NCBI RefSeq assembly: GCF_020281205.1
Contig: NZ_JACXZC010000006.1
Coordinates: 1-64,000 of the forward strand
From: Empedobacter stercoris
GTDB taxonomy: Bacteria > Bacteroidota > Bacteroidia > Flavobacteriales > Weeksellaceae
Direction of reading: 5' to 3'
DNA length: 64,000 bases
The translations under genes were made by a program, and so were the position numbers. Under the pieces are notes generated by a model, which was given only the letters and a program-made list of their open reading frames with translations, made no database searches and had not been told where the DNA came from. Position 1 is the first letter of the stretch; the number at the start of each line of letters is the position of its first letter. Below, piece after piece: positions 1 through 8,101 of the stretch.

Positions 1-317
1 CCTTCTGAGTTCCATGCGTGGTAACTAATCTCATAGTCTTTCGGCAAATCCTCTTCACTTTCTATACAAATCCAACCATTATTGTTTTCGATTCCTTGAA
101 GTGATTTAGGTCTAAAAACTCTTATCGATAAACCAAATTCAGAATCATAAGTGTCCATCCATTCAAAATCTAAGCAATCTAAAAGGCTACCTCTTGAATC
201 AATTAAATATTTTTGATGAATAAATCCATTATTTTGTAATGCTTGTTCTTTCGCTTCTTCTGGTAATTGTATCCAAAATCTTTTGTAAGCATTTTTTATT
301 GCAGCTAATTTTTTCAT
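1..317 (-). CDS. Hypothetical element protein, partial (C-terminus outside window)
   Basis: Reading leftwards from an ATG at 315-317, the frame stays open to the window edge, giving about 105 residues that begin MKKLAAIKNAYKRFW. The protein is acidic and aromatic-rich and I recognise no domain. Its start codon overlaps the stop of the preceding small gene by one base (TAATG), the close packing typical of phage or conjugative-element early regions. It is probably co-transcribed with the two genes upstream. The function is unknown. The coding call rests on codon continuity and the overlap junction. Confidence 0.7.
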   Translation of the reverse strand, partial: MKKLAAIKNAYKRFWIQLPEEAKEQALQNNGFIHQKYLIDSRGSLLDCLDFEWMDTYDSEFGLSIRVFRPKSLQGIENNNGWICIESEEDLPKDYEISYHAWNSE

Positions 318-517
318 TATTTTTCAATTAAAAATTCTTTTATTTTATGGAATGCTACTTTTCTAAGGAAAGCGTGCATATCTTTTCGTTCTTGGGTGTC
401 TGATGTCAATTCGATGACATAACCATATATGAAACTTGTTACTTCCGATACTTCGTCAATGGATGTGCAATCGTCAATAATCAAAATTACTCTGGCTTGT
501 TCTACTAATGTTAACAT
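317..517 (-). CDS. Hypothetical small element protein (66 aa)
   Basis: This is a short ORF whose start lies inside the 3' end of the gene at 511-810 (7-base overlap) and whose stop overlaps the next ATG by one base. The N-terminal half is hydrophobic (VILIIDD) but too short and charged to be a clear membrane segment. I recognise no domain. The overlaps on both sides argue that it is a translated member of the minus-strand operon rather than chance. Confidence 0.55.
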   Translation of the reverse strand: MLTLVEQARVILIIDDCTSIDEVSEVTSFIYGYVIELTSDTQERKDMHAFLRKVAFHKIKEFLIEK

Positions 518-810
518 GCGATGTCAGTTTGTGGTTCTTCTTTTTCTAATCCGAGATCGCCATACAAAATTTCGTGGTCCACTGATTCGAACACATAAAT
601 CAAATTGGCTTCTAAATATTTTCGGAATAATTCCATATCCAATTTTTTGTTCATCAGGATAGGACCATCGTAACAATCAAACTCTTTTAGGTAGATGAAA
701 AACGGAAAGTTTTCACGTATCACCATCTTTCTTATGTTGTTACAATCAATAGATTCCTGTTTGAAATCCTTTGATTGTGCTAATCTTAAATTAATTGTGG
801 CTCTTTTCAT
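511..810 (-). CDS. Hypothetical element protein (99 aa)
   Basis: A 99-residue basic-then-acidic protein starting MKRATINLRLAQSKDF. I do not recognise a family. It is the first gene of a three-gene minus-strand run (810 to 1) and lies just downstream of the repeat-rich gap at 811-1112, so its promoter should lie in that gap. The acidic C-terminus (LGLEKEEPQTDIAC) overlaps the next gene. It is probably an accessory gene of the integrated element. Confidence 0.6.
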   Translation of the reverse strand: MKRATINLRLAQSKDFKQESIDCNNIRKMVIRENFPFFIYLKEFDCYDGPILMNKKLDMELFRKYLEANLIYVFESVDHEILYGDLGLEKEEPQTDIAC

Positions 811-870
811 GTCTATTTTTTGTGAAAATGTCTAAAAATTGTTTCTATTAAGTGAAAAAATAAAATCGTT

Positions 871-1058
871 TTCCAACAATCCTACAAAATTGATTTACAA
901 TATGTTAATTGCTTAATTGGTTGTTTTTGTGTTGGAAAGTGTTGGAAAACAAAAACAATTTCCAACGTGTTCCAACAAATCCACAGCTTTTCCAACACTA
1001 TTTTTATATTTAATTTATTTAAAATCAATATTTTACTCTCTGTTGGAAATGTTGGAAA
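871..1058. repeat. Cluster of eight GTTGGAA repeats (iteron-like)
   Basis: The gap of about 300 bases between the primase gene and the next gene holds eight copies of GTTGGAA(A) or its complement. Forward copies start at 931, 941, 1042 and 1051. Reverse copies are at 871-877, 959-966, 970-976 and 989-996. Neighbouring copies in a pair are 9-11 bases apart, one helical turn. The arrangement resembles replication-origin iterons or a multi-site operator. The position directly after a primase gene favours an origin, but this is inference. Confidence 0.6.
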
Positions 1059-1112
1059 AAAAATGTGTCATTTGAGAAATTATTGACGCAATTTTTTAGT
1101 TTAATTTCTTTG

Positions 1113-4100
1113 TTAGAATGGTAAATCATCTTCTACTTCTTTATTTGTTGTGTCAGAATTCGCCGAAACTTCTTTATTATTTACAAATAAGTCTGGGGTC
1201 ACAGGGGTTGGCATCGCTTTCGAACGTTCTTGTATATCCACAGCATAGGAAATTGTATTTCTATCTTCTGGTTTCAGCTTCTCCATATCAAAACTCAATG
1301 CAGATGTATTGGCACCTTCTGAGAAACGAACCGAATCGTGTGCACCGATAAATGCATTATCATCTTTCATTGCTTTGCGTAATTCTGATTTGTTTGGAGC
1401 GGTTTGATCAAATGTGCGGTACCAATCTTGTTGAATTCTTCCGTATACAAATGAGAAGTTGAAATAAATCGTAGAACCGTCTAATTTAAAATCTAAACCA
1501 TGCTTTAAATAAGCTGGCGTAGACATGCGTAAACATGATGCGAACAATTGCCAGAATTTCTGAATTACAGATTCGTTTTCTATTCTTCTGCGTTGTGCGG
1601 TAACCATTGCGTCAAAATGAGCTAACATTTCGTCGCGTGTAAAAGGAAAATGTATTTCGTTGTGGAAAATCTCGTACATGGCAGCAATAACAGCATGATT
1701 AGTCGCGATACGTTCTGGTAATCCTTTGAATGATTTTCTTTTGGCTAATGTTGACTTATATTCTCTGAATTCGCGTGTAAAACGTTCTTCAACCAGGTGA
1801 CGTTTCAAGATGATGTCGACCATGAAATGTGATACACCTTTTTTGATCATATCGTCTAACTTGTTGAAGTTTTGTTTGGCTTGTTCATCAAATGAATTTA
1901 CCACCATTTCTTCCCAAAGCATACGAATGATAAGCGGTTCTTCAGTTGGACAATCATTTGATGTAACTAATGGAGCTGAAAGAATTGGAACTTCGTCAGA
2001 AGAAACGCGCGAATCTAATGTTCCGAATTTATATCCGTTCAAATCCCAAAGTCCTTTCAACATTTCGTTTGTTTCAAGATCACCATTACGATATTCTGAT
2101 AAGTGGGTAATAACATTCGCAAATTGAGCGAACTCACGAATTTGTGCTTTACCTGTAGATTTTTTAGATGAAAGGGAAATTACAGATTGAATGTCACCAA
2201 AAAATGAACGTAAACCTTGTGATAATTGATCCTTTCCAGAAGAACCAGGACCGAATAAAAATAACAAAGGAAATGCGCTGATTTCTGATTTCACAATATC
2301 ATGAAAAGCAGCTGCGAATAAAAATAGAATTCCTGTAATCGCATGATCGCGGTGAACTTTTCGTAATTGTGCTAAATATTCGCCCAAAGTAAAATCTCCC
2401 GATTTCACGATAAAACGTTTTTGTGAAATGTAACGAGTAGGATTGTTTCTATAAATCCCATTCGCTGATGGTACATAGAATGTTGTATCGTTGAAATGAA
2501 ATACGCCATTATCGTCCATTTTAACACGTCCAGTTCCTGGAATAGTCACTTCGTTATTCCAAACAAAAAAACCTTCTGGATTCCATCCCAAAACATCTAC
2601 AGCACGACCCGTACCCATAGAATCGAAAAGGAAATCCTTTAAGTTTTCTAAATGATTTGTACGACCTTTAAAACGGTAGTTTCCTTGGTTTTCAATCGTT
2701 TTGGTAAATACACCTGTGTTTTGCATAGCATCTGCAGGCGCATCGAAAATACGTTCTACACCTTTTTTGTTACGAATACGAAATAGTTTCTTTGGATATT
2801 TATCATCATTCATGTGTTGAATGATTTCAATTTCGAAATTAGAAATCGATTTGAACGTATCTAATTCGTCATTGCGTTCGACTAACATCCAAATTTCATT
2901 TTCATGTTGAAAGAAATTGTATTCGCGAATCATTGATTTGTATTTCGAAATGTCAACATCTTGCAACTTTACTGGTAAATCGTACTCAGAAAGATTGATA
3001 TTTTTGCGTTCTATTTTCTCAGAATCTAAATCTTTGATGATTTCTTTTAGAACTGTTTTCGAAAGTTTAGAAGCTTTCTGTAACATTTCTGAATAGATTT
3101 CACGAAAGGTTTTATCTTCGATAGTAGAAAGAACACGCGAACATTTTTTAACGCCTTCTGCTTTTTCGATTGGTGTATCGCCAGTAATCCAATTTTCCAT
3201 TAAAAATGAAAAACCATTTTGGATATAGTCGTTATCACGTAAATGTTGATCTAACTTTTCATCTTTATTTAAAATAGTTTTGCGAATAAAATCATCAGGA
3301 TCTAACTTGTTAGGAAGTAAACATACTTCGACATTAAAACCTTGTGCAAACAATTTTGGTACATTTCGAAGAATAGCATTTGTACCAGCTTCATCGCCAT
3401 CGAAACAAACAATTGCTTTGTGTGCAAATCGTTTTACTTTCTTGATTTGACCTTCTGCCAATTCTTTTCCGTAAGGAGAAACAGCGTTTGGAATTCCATT
3501 TTCTTGCCATGCAATTACATCATTATAGCCCTCTACAAACCAAACGGTATTGGTTTTTGCAATAGATTTTAAAGCAAAATTAAGTCCGTATAGTTGAGAA
3601 CTTTTGTTGTAGAACTCTGTGTTCGCAGGATTCATCCATTTTGTTTCGTCACCATCTTTTAAAGATCGTGATGCAAAACCAATCATTTCGCCACGTTCGT
3701 CTAAAATAGGGTAGGTAAGACGTTCCCAAATTTTATCGTTGTTCTTTTCGTTGATTAAATTTAGTTCGCGTCCTGGTTCTACCAAACCTTTAGGAGAAAG
3801 TAAATTGTACAAAAATTTTCCACCTGGTGCATAACCAATTCCCCAATGTTGAATTTGTTCTTCTGTATAACCACGTTTTGCGATTTCTAACCACGCAGCA
3901 TGATCTTTTGGTAATAAATGTAATTGTTCTTCGAATTGTTTTTGAGTAGCTTTTAGAATAGGACGCAAATCGTCCATTTTCTTTTTCTTTTCTTCGTATT
4001 GTTGAGCCGATGCAGAATCTTCGTATTGCACGTCCATTACATAGAATTTCGCCAATTCGCGTACAGCTTCTGGATATGTGAAGTTGTTTTTCTGCATTAA

Positions 4101-4316
4101 ATACGTAAATACATTTCCACTGATATCGGCAGATTTATCAAAGAACATTTGTTTGGTTGGCGAAACAATACAAGAAGGTGTCTTTTCTTGTTTGAATGGA
4201 GATAAACATGTCCAGTTAGCACCTTGTTTACTCATTTTATTATCACGTGAAAATACTTCTACAATATCGGTTTTAGAAAGTAAATCGTTGATAAATTCTT
4301 CTTTGATTAGTGACAT
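1113..4316 (-). CDS. Element-borne primase-helicase fusion with SSB-like C-terminal tail
   Basis: A 1067-residue protein. The N-terminus follows the DnaG zinc-finger pattern (EKTPSC around residues 44-49), but the second Cys pair is gone (FFDKSADISGN at 58-68), so zinc binding is doubtful. A TOPRIM core follows with VEGYND (261-266), DGDEAG (306-311) and DPDD (339-342), as in primases. The C-terminal half has a P-loop, GPGSSGKD at 689-696, in a plasmid/phage helicase-like region. It ends in EVEDDLPF, matching SSB tails. It should prime and unwind the element's own DNA. It is the last gene of a run with the micro-ORF at 4321-4422, 4 bases upstream. The primase call is firm and the helicase role is inferred. 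Confidence 0.88.
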   Translation of the reverse strand: MSLIKEEFINDLLSKTDIVEVFSRDNKMSKQGANWTCLSPFKQEKTPSCIVSPTKQMFFDKSADISGNVFTYLMQKNNFTYPEAVRELAKFYVMDVQYEDSASAQQYEEKKKKMDDLRPILKATQKQFEEQLHLLPKDHAAWLEIAKRGYTEEQIQHWGIGYAPGGKFLYNLLSPKGLVEPGRELNLINEKNNDKIWERLTYPILDERGEMIGFASRSLKDGDETKWMNPANTEFYNKSSQLYGLNFALKSIAKTNTVWFVEGYNDVIAWQENGIPNAVSPYGKELAEGQIKKVKRFAHKAIVCFDGDEAGTNAILRNVPKLFAQGFNVEVCLLPNKLDPDDFIRKTILNKDEKLDQHLRDNDYIQNGFSFLMENWITGDTPIEKAEGVKKCSRVLSTIEDKTFREIYSEMLQKASKLSKTVLKEIIKDLDSEKIERKNINLSEYDLPVKLQDVDISKYKSMIREYNFFQHENEIWMLVERNDELDTFKSISNFEIEIIQHMNDDKYPKKLFRIRNKKGVERIFDAPADAMQNTGVFTKTIENQGNYRFKGRTNHLENLKDFLFDSMGTGRAVDVLGWNPEGFFVWNNEVTIPGTGRVKMDDNGVFHFNDTTFYVPSANGIYRNNPTRYISQKRFIVKSGDFTLGEYLAQLRKVHRDHAITGILFLFAAAFHDIVKSEISAFPLLFLFGPGSSGKDQLSQGLRSFFGDIQSVISLSSKKSTGKAQIREFAQFANVITHLSEYRNGDLETNEMLKGLWDLNGYKFGTLDSRVSSDEVPILSAPLVTSNDCPTEEPLIIRMLWEEMVVNSFDEQAKQNFNKLDDMIKKGVSHFMVDIILKRHLVEERFTREFREYKSTLAKRKSFKGLPERIATNHAVIAAMYEIFHNEIHFPFTRDEMLAHFDAMVTAQRRRIENESVIQKFWQLFASCLRMSTPAYLKHGLDFKLDGSTIYFNFSFVYGRIQQDWYRTFDQTAPNKSELRKAMKDDNAFIGAHDSVRFSEGANTSALSFDMEKLKPEDRNTISYAVDIQERSKAMPTPVTPDLFVNNKEVSANSDTTNKEVEDDLPF

Positions 4317-4320
4317 AGTT

Positions 4321-4422
4321 TTAGCGGATTTTAAAGAAATAAATAAGAATGATAATTAATAGGATTGCTGACAATCCTATTAATTTAAAAGTTCGGTAAT
4401 CGTTGTTGTCGTAGTTGTGCAT
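4321..4422 (-). CDS. Micro-ORF, 33-residue single-pass membrane peptide
   Basis: ATG at 4420-4422, stop at 4321-4323. The product begins MHNYDNNDYRTFKLIG and continues with an uninterrupted hydrophobic stretch of about 15 residues (LSAILLIIILIYFF), then KIR. It fits exactly between its neighbours: 10 bases after the stop of the 188-residue gene and 4 bases before the primase start. A polar head, one transmembrane helix and a short basic tail suggest a small inner-membrane peptide. The function is unknown. Confidence 0.55.
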   Translation of the reverse strand: MHNYDNNDYRTFKLIGLSAILLIIILIYFFKIR

Positions 4423-4432
4423 GGTGGTTAAT

Positions 4433-4999
4433 TTATCTTTCCCAACAAATGAAATTATCTTTCCAATAAAAGAAAAAGGTTATACCATCTTGTATATCTT
4501 TTACAACATCTTTCCATATTTTTTCATCGTTAAAGAAATATTGCCAATCAGGATGTGTGATAATCTTTAATTTTAATAAAGATTCTTCAGTTGGTAATAC
4601 AGTATCTTTTTCAGAATAATCCTTAGGATTAAAATTATTTGCTGCATTAATAATTTTAACCACATCTTCATCATTAAAATCAATTAGACTAAGTGATTTT
4701 GTAACCTTATAACTTTTATTTAGTTTTTCAGATAATGTTGTATAAAATTCTACCTCTCTTAATTCAACAGGTCTACAAGCATCTTCGTTTTCATCTAAAA
4801 ATTCAATATCCAAATTATACATTTGAGAATACAAATTTGATTTTATATTAGTGTCGTTGTAGTTTTTGTCCCAATTAGAATAATTTTCTTCTAAATAGTC
4901 TGGCCAATTTCCTACTAACCATCCCTTATCATCTATCCATTCCGAAAAAGCATTGTATAATTCTTCACCCCATGCTTGTTCAATTTGTTCTGTAGTCAT
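4433..4999 (-). CDS. Hypothetical acidic element protein (188 aa)
   Basis: A 188-residue, strongly acidic protein rich in Trp, Tyr and Asp (start MTTEQIEQAWGEELYNAF). I recognise no domain. Its length and acidity fit a DNA-mimic or accessory phage protein, but that is speculation. It lies in the same-strand block between the LPF-tailed 110-residue gene and the primase and is probably co-transcribed with both. Confidence 0.65.
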   Translation of the reverse strand: MTTEQIEQAWGEELYNAFSEWIDDKGWLVGNWPDYLEENYSNWDKNYNDTNIKSNLYSQMYNLDIEFLDENEDACRPVELREVEFYTTLSEKLNKSYKVTKSLSLIDFNDEDVVKIINAANNFNPKDYSEKDTVLPTEESLLKLKIITHPDWQYFFNDEKIWKDVVKDIQDGITFFFYWKDNFICWER

Positions 5000-5023
5000 T
5001 TTTTTATTGTTTTTGAATTGTTA

Positions 5024-5356
5024 TTAAAAAGGTAATTTCATCGGTTTTGGGTCTGTTGGTAATAATTTTCCTAATGATACTCTTATCCCATTTTCTTCTG
5101 AATAAAATATATTAATTTGCTTCTTTGATATTTGATTCCTTTTCAGGGTTATATCGTATAAATTAATAATATTAGTACCTTCTTTTTGATTCCCCTCACA
5201 CGATAATTCTATATTGTCTAAGTATCCTTTTGAACCATTAAAGATTATAGAAATTTTATTTCCAGTTAGTCTATAAAAAAAACCAACAATAGTTCTAACA
5301 AAATCACCTTCCATTATTTGAATTCCTGATGTTTTAATAATTAATCTTTCTTTCAT
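5024..5356 (-). CDS. Hypothetical element protein ending in LPF (110 aa)
   Basis: A 110-residue beta-rich protein, just downstream of ssb in transcription order (11-base gap). I do not recognise a family. It ends PKPMKLPF. The terminal LPF matches the last three residues of the neighbouring SSB and primase, though the acidic residues before it are missing here. Its position and tail suggest a role with SSB in element replication, which is inference. Confidence 0.6.
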   Translation of the reverse strand: MKERLIIKTSGIQIMEGDFVRTIVGFFYRLTGNKISIIFNGSKGYLDNIELSCEGNQKEGTNIINLYDITLKRNQISKKQINIFYSEENGIRVSLGKLLPTDPKPMKLPF

Positions 5357-5367
5357 TATTAAAAAAT

Positions 5368-5766
5368 TTAAAAAGGTAAATCGTCTTCTGCGTTATCACT
5401 TGGAGGAACATCATCAGGAGCGGGTGGAGTTGCTGTAGAAGATTTACGTTCTAAAAAGTCTATTTTATTGACACGCATTTCTAAAACTGGTTCTGCTTTT
5501 CCTTCTTTTATGTATGCCGATGCAAAGGCTTCTCCTTCTACATAAATACGATCTCCTTTCTTGATGTATTTAGCTAATTCTTGAGTTTTTGTGTAGCGTG
5601 TACATCGAATCCAAGTAGTATGTTCTTGTTTTTCGCCCTGTGCGTTTTTCCACGTTTTTGTAACAGCTACAGAAAACTGAATTGATAATTGATCTTTTCC
5701 TTCGAAGAAATGTAATTTTGGATCGTTTCCTACATTTCCGATAATTTGAAATTTATTGATTGCCAT
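5368..5766 (-). CDS. ssb: Single-stranded DNA-binding protein
   Basis: 132 residues, a standard bacterial SSB. The OB fold starts MAINKFQIIGNVGNDPKLHF, includes the TTWIRCTRYTKTQELAKYIKKGD core, then a Pro/Asp-rich linker and an acidic tip NAEDDLPF that recruits partner proteins. It coats single-stranded DNA during replication. The location inside the mobile block beside a primase marks it as the element's own SSB rather than the housekeeping copy. It shares the terminal DDLPF with the primase at 1113. Confidence 0.93.
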   Translation of the reverse strand: MAINKFQIIGNVGNDPKLHFFEGKDQLSIQFSVAVTKTWKNAQGEKQEHTTWIRCTRYTKTQELAKYIKKGDRIYVEGEAFASAYIKEGKAEPVLEMRVNKIDFLERKSSTATPPAPDDVPPSDNAEDDLPF

Positions 5767-5768
5767 AA

Positions 5769-6065
5769 TTATGATATGTATAAAATTGGAGTACCTTTTT
5801 TGAATATGATTTTTTCATCAGAAACATCTTCATTTTCATAATGACTAATAGGTTCTACACCTTCTCCGGATGGATTTATAAAATCTTCTTCTGTTTCATA
5901 AAAATCATTCATGTAATAGGCATGAATTTCACATTCTTCATTATCTATATGATGTAAAACAGCTTTTGATTCTAATTGTTCATCAGGATAAGTATTCAAT
6001 AACTTTTTTATTTCTTTCCAAGTCAAACCAATTTCAGTTGACTTGATTAACTTTAATCCTTCCAT
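5769..6065 (-). CDS. Hypothetical acidic element protein (98 aa)
   Basis: 98 residues, very acidic in the middle (HHIDNEECEIHAYYMNDFYETEEDF), no recognised domain. It lies 2 bases upstream of ssb, so the two are almost certainly translated from one message. The next gene upstream (59 residues) ends 14 bases before it. It could be a phage-type accessory protein. No function is assigned. Confidence 0.6.
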   Translation of the reverse strand: MEGLKLIKSTEIGLTWKEIKKLLNTYPDEQLESKAVLHHIDNEECEIHAYYMNDFYETEEDFINPSGEGVEPISHYENEDVSDEKIIFKKGTPILYIS

Positions 6066-6079
6066 ATTTTTGTTTTTAA

Positions 6080-6259
6080 TTATTTAGGTACTCCGTACGC
6101 GATTATTTTTTTCTTATTATCCATTGCGAATAATGGATAGTGATATGATTTTTTTTGACGTGCATATTTCTCTGCTGAGTTAGCATCGGTAAATATTTTA
6201 GTTCTACCGTCTTTTACTCTATCTGTTATTTCTTTGTCATTCTCTGTGAAGAATCTCAT
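6080..6259 (-). CDS. Small hypothetical element protein (59 aa)
   Basis: ATG at 6257-6259, stop at 6080-6082, giving a 59-residue basic protein starting MRFFTENDKEITDRVKDG and ending IIAYGVPK. Its ATG shares one base with the stop of the ORF at 6259-6414 (TAATG), a coupling junction used repeatedly in this block. It has the length and composition of small phage proteins. Function unknown. Confidence 0.6.
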   Translation of the reverse strand: MRFFTENDKEITDRVKDGRTKIFTDANSAEKYARQKKSYHYPLFAMDNKKKIIAYGVPK

Positions 6260-6414
6260 TACTGTCTAATATTTGGGTTTTTGTTAATATTTTGTTTAGG
6301 TTTAGTCAAAAAAATATCGCTCCAAATATGTTTTATTTGAAAAGTTTGACCACATTTTCTACAACGGTAAACTTCATAGTCGATATCATATGCTATTATA
6401 TCAAATATTGGCAT
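6259..6414 (-). CDS. Small hypothetical protein with a CxxC knuckle (51 aa)
   Basis: ATG at 6412-6414, stop at 6259-6261. The 51-residue product starts MPIFDIIAYDIDYEVY and carries RCRKCGQTF, a zinc-knuckle-like CxxC half-site (Cys18 and Cys21), with a basic tail. One CxxC could bind zinc as a dimer. It overlaps the downstream gene by one base and the upstream ORF by 14 bases, consistent with translational coupling. Confidence 0.5.
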   Translation of the reverse strand: MPIFDIIAYDIDYEVYRCRKCGQTFQIKHIWSDIFLTKPKQNINKNPNIRQ

Positions 6415-6487
6415 CTTCTGAATTATAATAATCTACCCATTTCATTAACCAAGCATCTATAGCTTGAAATTGTGTGTTTGTTTTCAT
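6401..6487 (-). CDS. Possible micro-ORF (28 aa)
   Basis: ATG at 6485-6487, stop TGA at 6401-6403. The product is a 28-residue peptide starting MKTNTQFQAIDAWLMKW. The start overlaps the stop of the 71-residue gene (ATGA at 6484-6487) and the end overlaps the next ORF by 14 bases. The only support is this overlap pattern, so the call is weak. Confidence 0.35.
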   Translation of the reverse strand: MKTNTQFQAIDAWLMKWVDYYNSEDANI

Positions 6488-6699
6488 GATGCCTTTTTTT
6501 GTTTTAAATCATTATGAACTGGATGAACACGATCAACTATTTCACGCATTATTAATTCTTTAGAATTTTCAAGAAATTCAAATCTTTCTAAAACTTTACG
6601 TGTAGATTGCTCTACGTTAAATTTCTGTGTTCTTTGTAGAATTTCTAACACATTCCATGCGCTTGAAAGTTCTTGTGTTGTGATTTTTTCTAAACTCAT
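6484..6699 (-). CDS. Hypothetical helical element protein (71 aa)
   Basis: 71 residues, predicted mostly helical and charged (VLEILQRTQKFNVEQSTRKVLERFEFLENSKELIMREIVDR written in part), with a basic end. No recognised family. It follows the LuxR-type gene by 51 bases and begins the run of small overlapping ORFs that leads to ssb. It may be a regulator or structural accessory of the element. Unknown. Confidence 0.6.
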   Translation of the reverse strand: MSLEKITTQELSSAWNVLEILQRTQKFNVEQSTRKVLERFEFLENSKELIMREIVDRVHPVHNDLKQKKAS

Positions 6700-6750
6700 T
6701 TTTGTTGAATTTTTCGTTAAACTTCTTTTTTATATGTTGTTAATTGCCTC

Positions 6751-7374
6751 TTAATTGGTGTGTATAATATTGTATTGAAAAGCGAAAATTGTCAATTCTT
6801 GTTTGGTCGAAATTTCAAGCTTTTCATATAATACACGTTTCTTTAGGTGGAGAGTTCCCAAAGCTATATTTAGTTCCATTGCAATGACATCGTTCGTCAT
6901 ATCGGTAACTAATAGCTTTATCAATTGAACTTCATCTATGGTAATAGGTTGATGATGTATTTTTATATTTTTACAAACTAATCCAGCAGATTTGCAATTA
7001 GTTCTTATTGGGCATTCCCAATATTCACCTTTTTGTACTCGACCAGATGCAGTGATGTCTGCATTAAAGTCTAAGCCACCATATCTGCATTTTGTAAATT
7101 GTTCTACTTGCATTTGTTCGTTATTTGGATGCCAGTCCATAAGTGCCAAATGAGCGTCAATATCTTTATACATTTCATCTTTCAACATTTGATATATAGT
7201 TGAATCTATTTTTGAGAATGGTAACATTTTACCATTTTGAATAAATGTTAGAGTTTCACCTGTTGTGAAAAACTCTATTTCGGAATTAATCATTCCTGGA
7301 TAAAAGTTTTGTTTAATCATAGCGGATTGTCTAAATTTTGTTTTTATGTCTAAATAATGGTTGAGTAAAGACAA
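6751..7374 (-). CDS. LuxR-type helix-turn-helix transcriptional regulator
   Basis: 207 residues. The C-terminal 65 residues match the LuxR/GerE DNA-binding fold: ITIDEVQLIKLLVTDMTN, then the helix-turn-helix around VIAMELNIALGTLHLKKRVL and a final helix. The N-terminal 140 residues are not a response-regulator receiver and I do not recognise them; two Cys (CPIRTNCKSAGLVC region) could form a metal site. It lies 5 bases downstream of the 77-residue gene in the same operon. It probably controls element genes. Confidence 0.7.
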   Translation of the reverse strand: MSLLNHYLDIKTKFRQSAMIKQNFYPGMINSEIEFFTTGETLTFIQNGKMLPFSKIDSTIYQMLKDEMYKDIDAHLALMDWHPNNEQMQVEQFTKCRYGGLDFNADITASGRVQKGEYWECPIRTNCKSAGLVCKNIKIHHQPITIDEVQLIKLLVTDMTNDVIAMELNIALGTLHLKKRVLYEKLEISTKQELTIFAFQYNIIHTN

Positions 7375-7379
7375 AAAAA

Positions 7380-7613
7380 TTATTCAGCTTCTAAAAGCTG
7401 TTTATTCTTCTTGTATAATGTTTGATTTTCTTTTGCCAGTTTGATCAAACATTCTAACATTTTATTGTCTGTCGTTTCTCCAGTTTTTACACGCCATACT
7501 TTTTGTTTGTTTGCATCGGTATATTTTATCTTCATACGTTTACAAACTTCCTTTCGATATCTTGTGGGTAAAAAACGAAATAATTCGTCTAATTGTTCTT
7601 TATGCAAATACAT
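7380..7613 (-). CDS. Hypothetical small basic protein, first gene of the leftward element operon
   Basis: 77 residues, basic N-terminal half (LPTRYRKEVCKRMKIKYT) and a heptad-like C-terminus (LAKENQTLYKKNKQLLEAE) that could form a short coiled coil. It is divergent from the XRE repressor-like gene at 7748, with the two operator palindromes between them. In this position a phage would carry a Cro- or Cox-like protein, but no HTH is clear. Confidence 0.6.
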   Translation of the reverse strand: MYLHKEQLDELFRFLPTRYRKEVCKRMKIKYTDANKQKVWRVKTGETTDNKMLECLIKLAKENQTLYKKNKQLLEAE

Positions 7614-7671
7614 AATATTAATGTCTATTTTTTGTTTAGATTTGTATTGTTTTGTTATGTTTTGTTATACA

Positions 7672-7722
7672 AATGTAAACAATTATTTACATTATAAAAC
7701 AAAATGTAAAAATATATTTACA
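7672..7722. promoter_or_regulatory. Two operator palindromes TGTAAA-N6-TTTACA
   Basis: Two copies of TGTAAA, six bases, TTTACA lie in the divergent gap: 7674-7691 (arms extend to AATGTAAA/TTTACATT at 7672-7693) and 7705-7722. Their starts are 31 bases apart, about three helical turns. They sit between the leftward element operon and the rightward XRE gene, where a lysogeny-type repressor would act. The XRE product is the natural candidate to bind them. Confidence 0.7.
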
Positions 7723-7747
7723 ATTAAGAATCAATCTAAATAATTTT

Positions 7748-8101
7748 ATGAATGTTTTTAAAGAAAAATTAGAATACCAAAGGCTAAAAAATGGTATTAG
7801 TAAAGAAGAGTTGGCAGATAAAGTAGGTATAACTCGCCAAACGTTGTACAACTATTTAGCTGGACGAAATCCGAACTGGGAATTTTTACAAAATATTCAA
7901 AATGTATTTGAAGATATATCTATGGATTATTGGATAAATGATTCTATATCGATGTATGATGATCATGTAAAATTTTCGAATAAGGCAAATGTTGTAAATG
8001 AAAATATTGATAATTATACTCAGGAAGTTAAATTTTCTATCATCAACAGAAAACTCGATACAATTTTAAGAATTATAACTGACCAAAAGGTCGATAAATA
8101 A
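7748..8101 (+). CDS. XRE-family transcriptional regulator (element repressor-like)
   Basis: 117 residues. The N-terminal 60 residues are a Cro/CI-type helix-turn-helix: RLKNGISKEELADKVGITRQ (roughly 12-31) followed by TLYNYLAGRNPNWEFL. The remainder is a charged C-terminal tail with no recognised domain. It is transcribed away from the leftward operon across two palindromic operators, so autoregulation and control of the element's early genes are likely. The nearest next gene is across the attachment junction. Confidence 0.82.
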   Translation: MNVFKEKLEYQRLKNGISKEELADKVGITRQTLYNYLAGRNPNWEFLQNIQNVFEDISMDYWINDSISMYDDHVKFSNKANVVNENIDNYTQEVKFSIINRKLDTILRIITDQKVDK

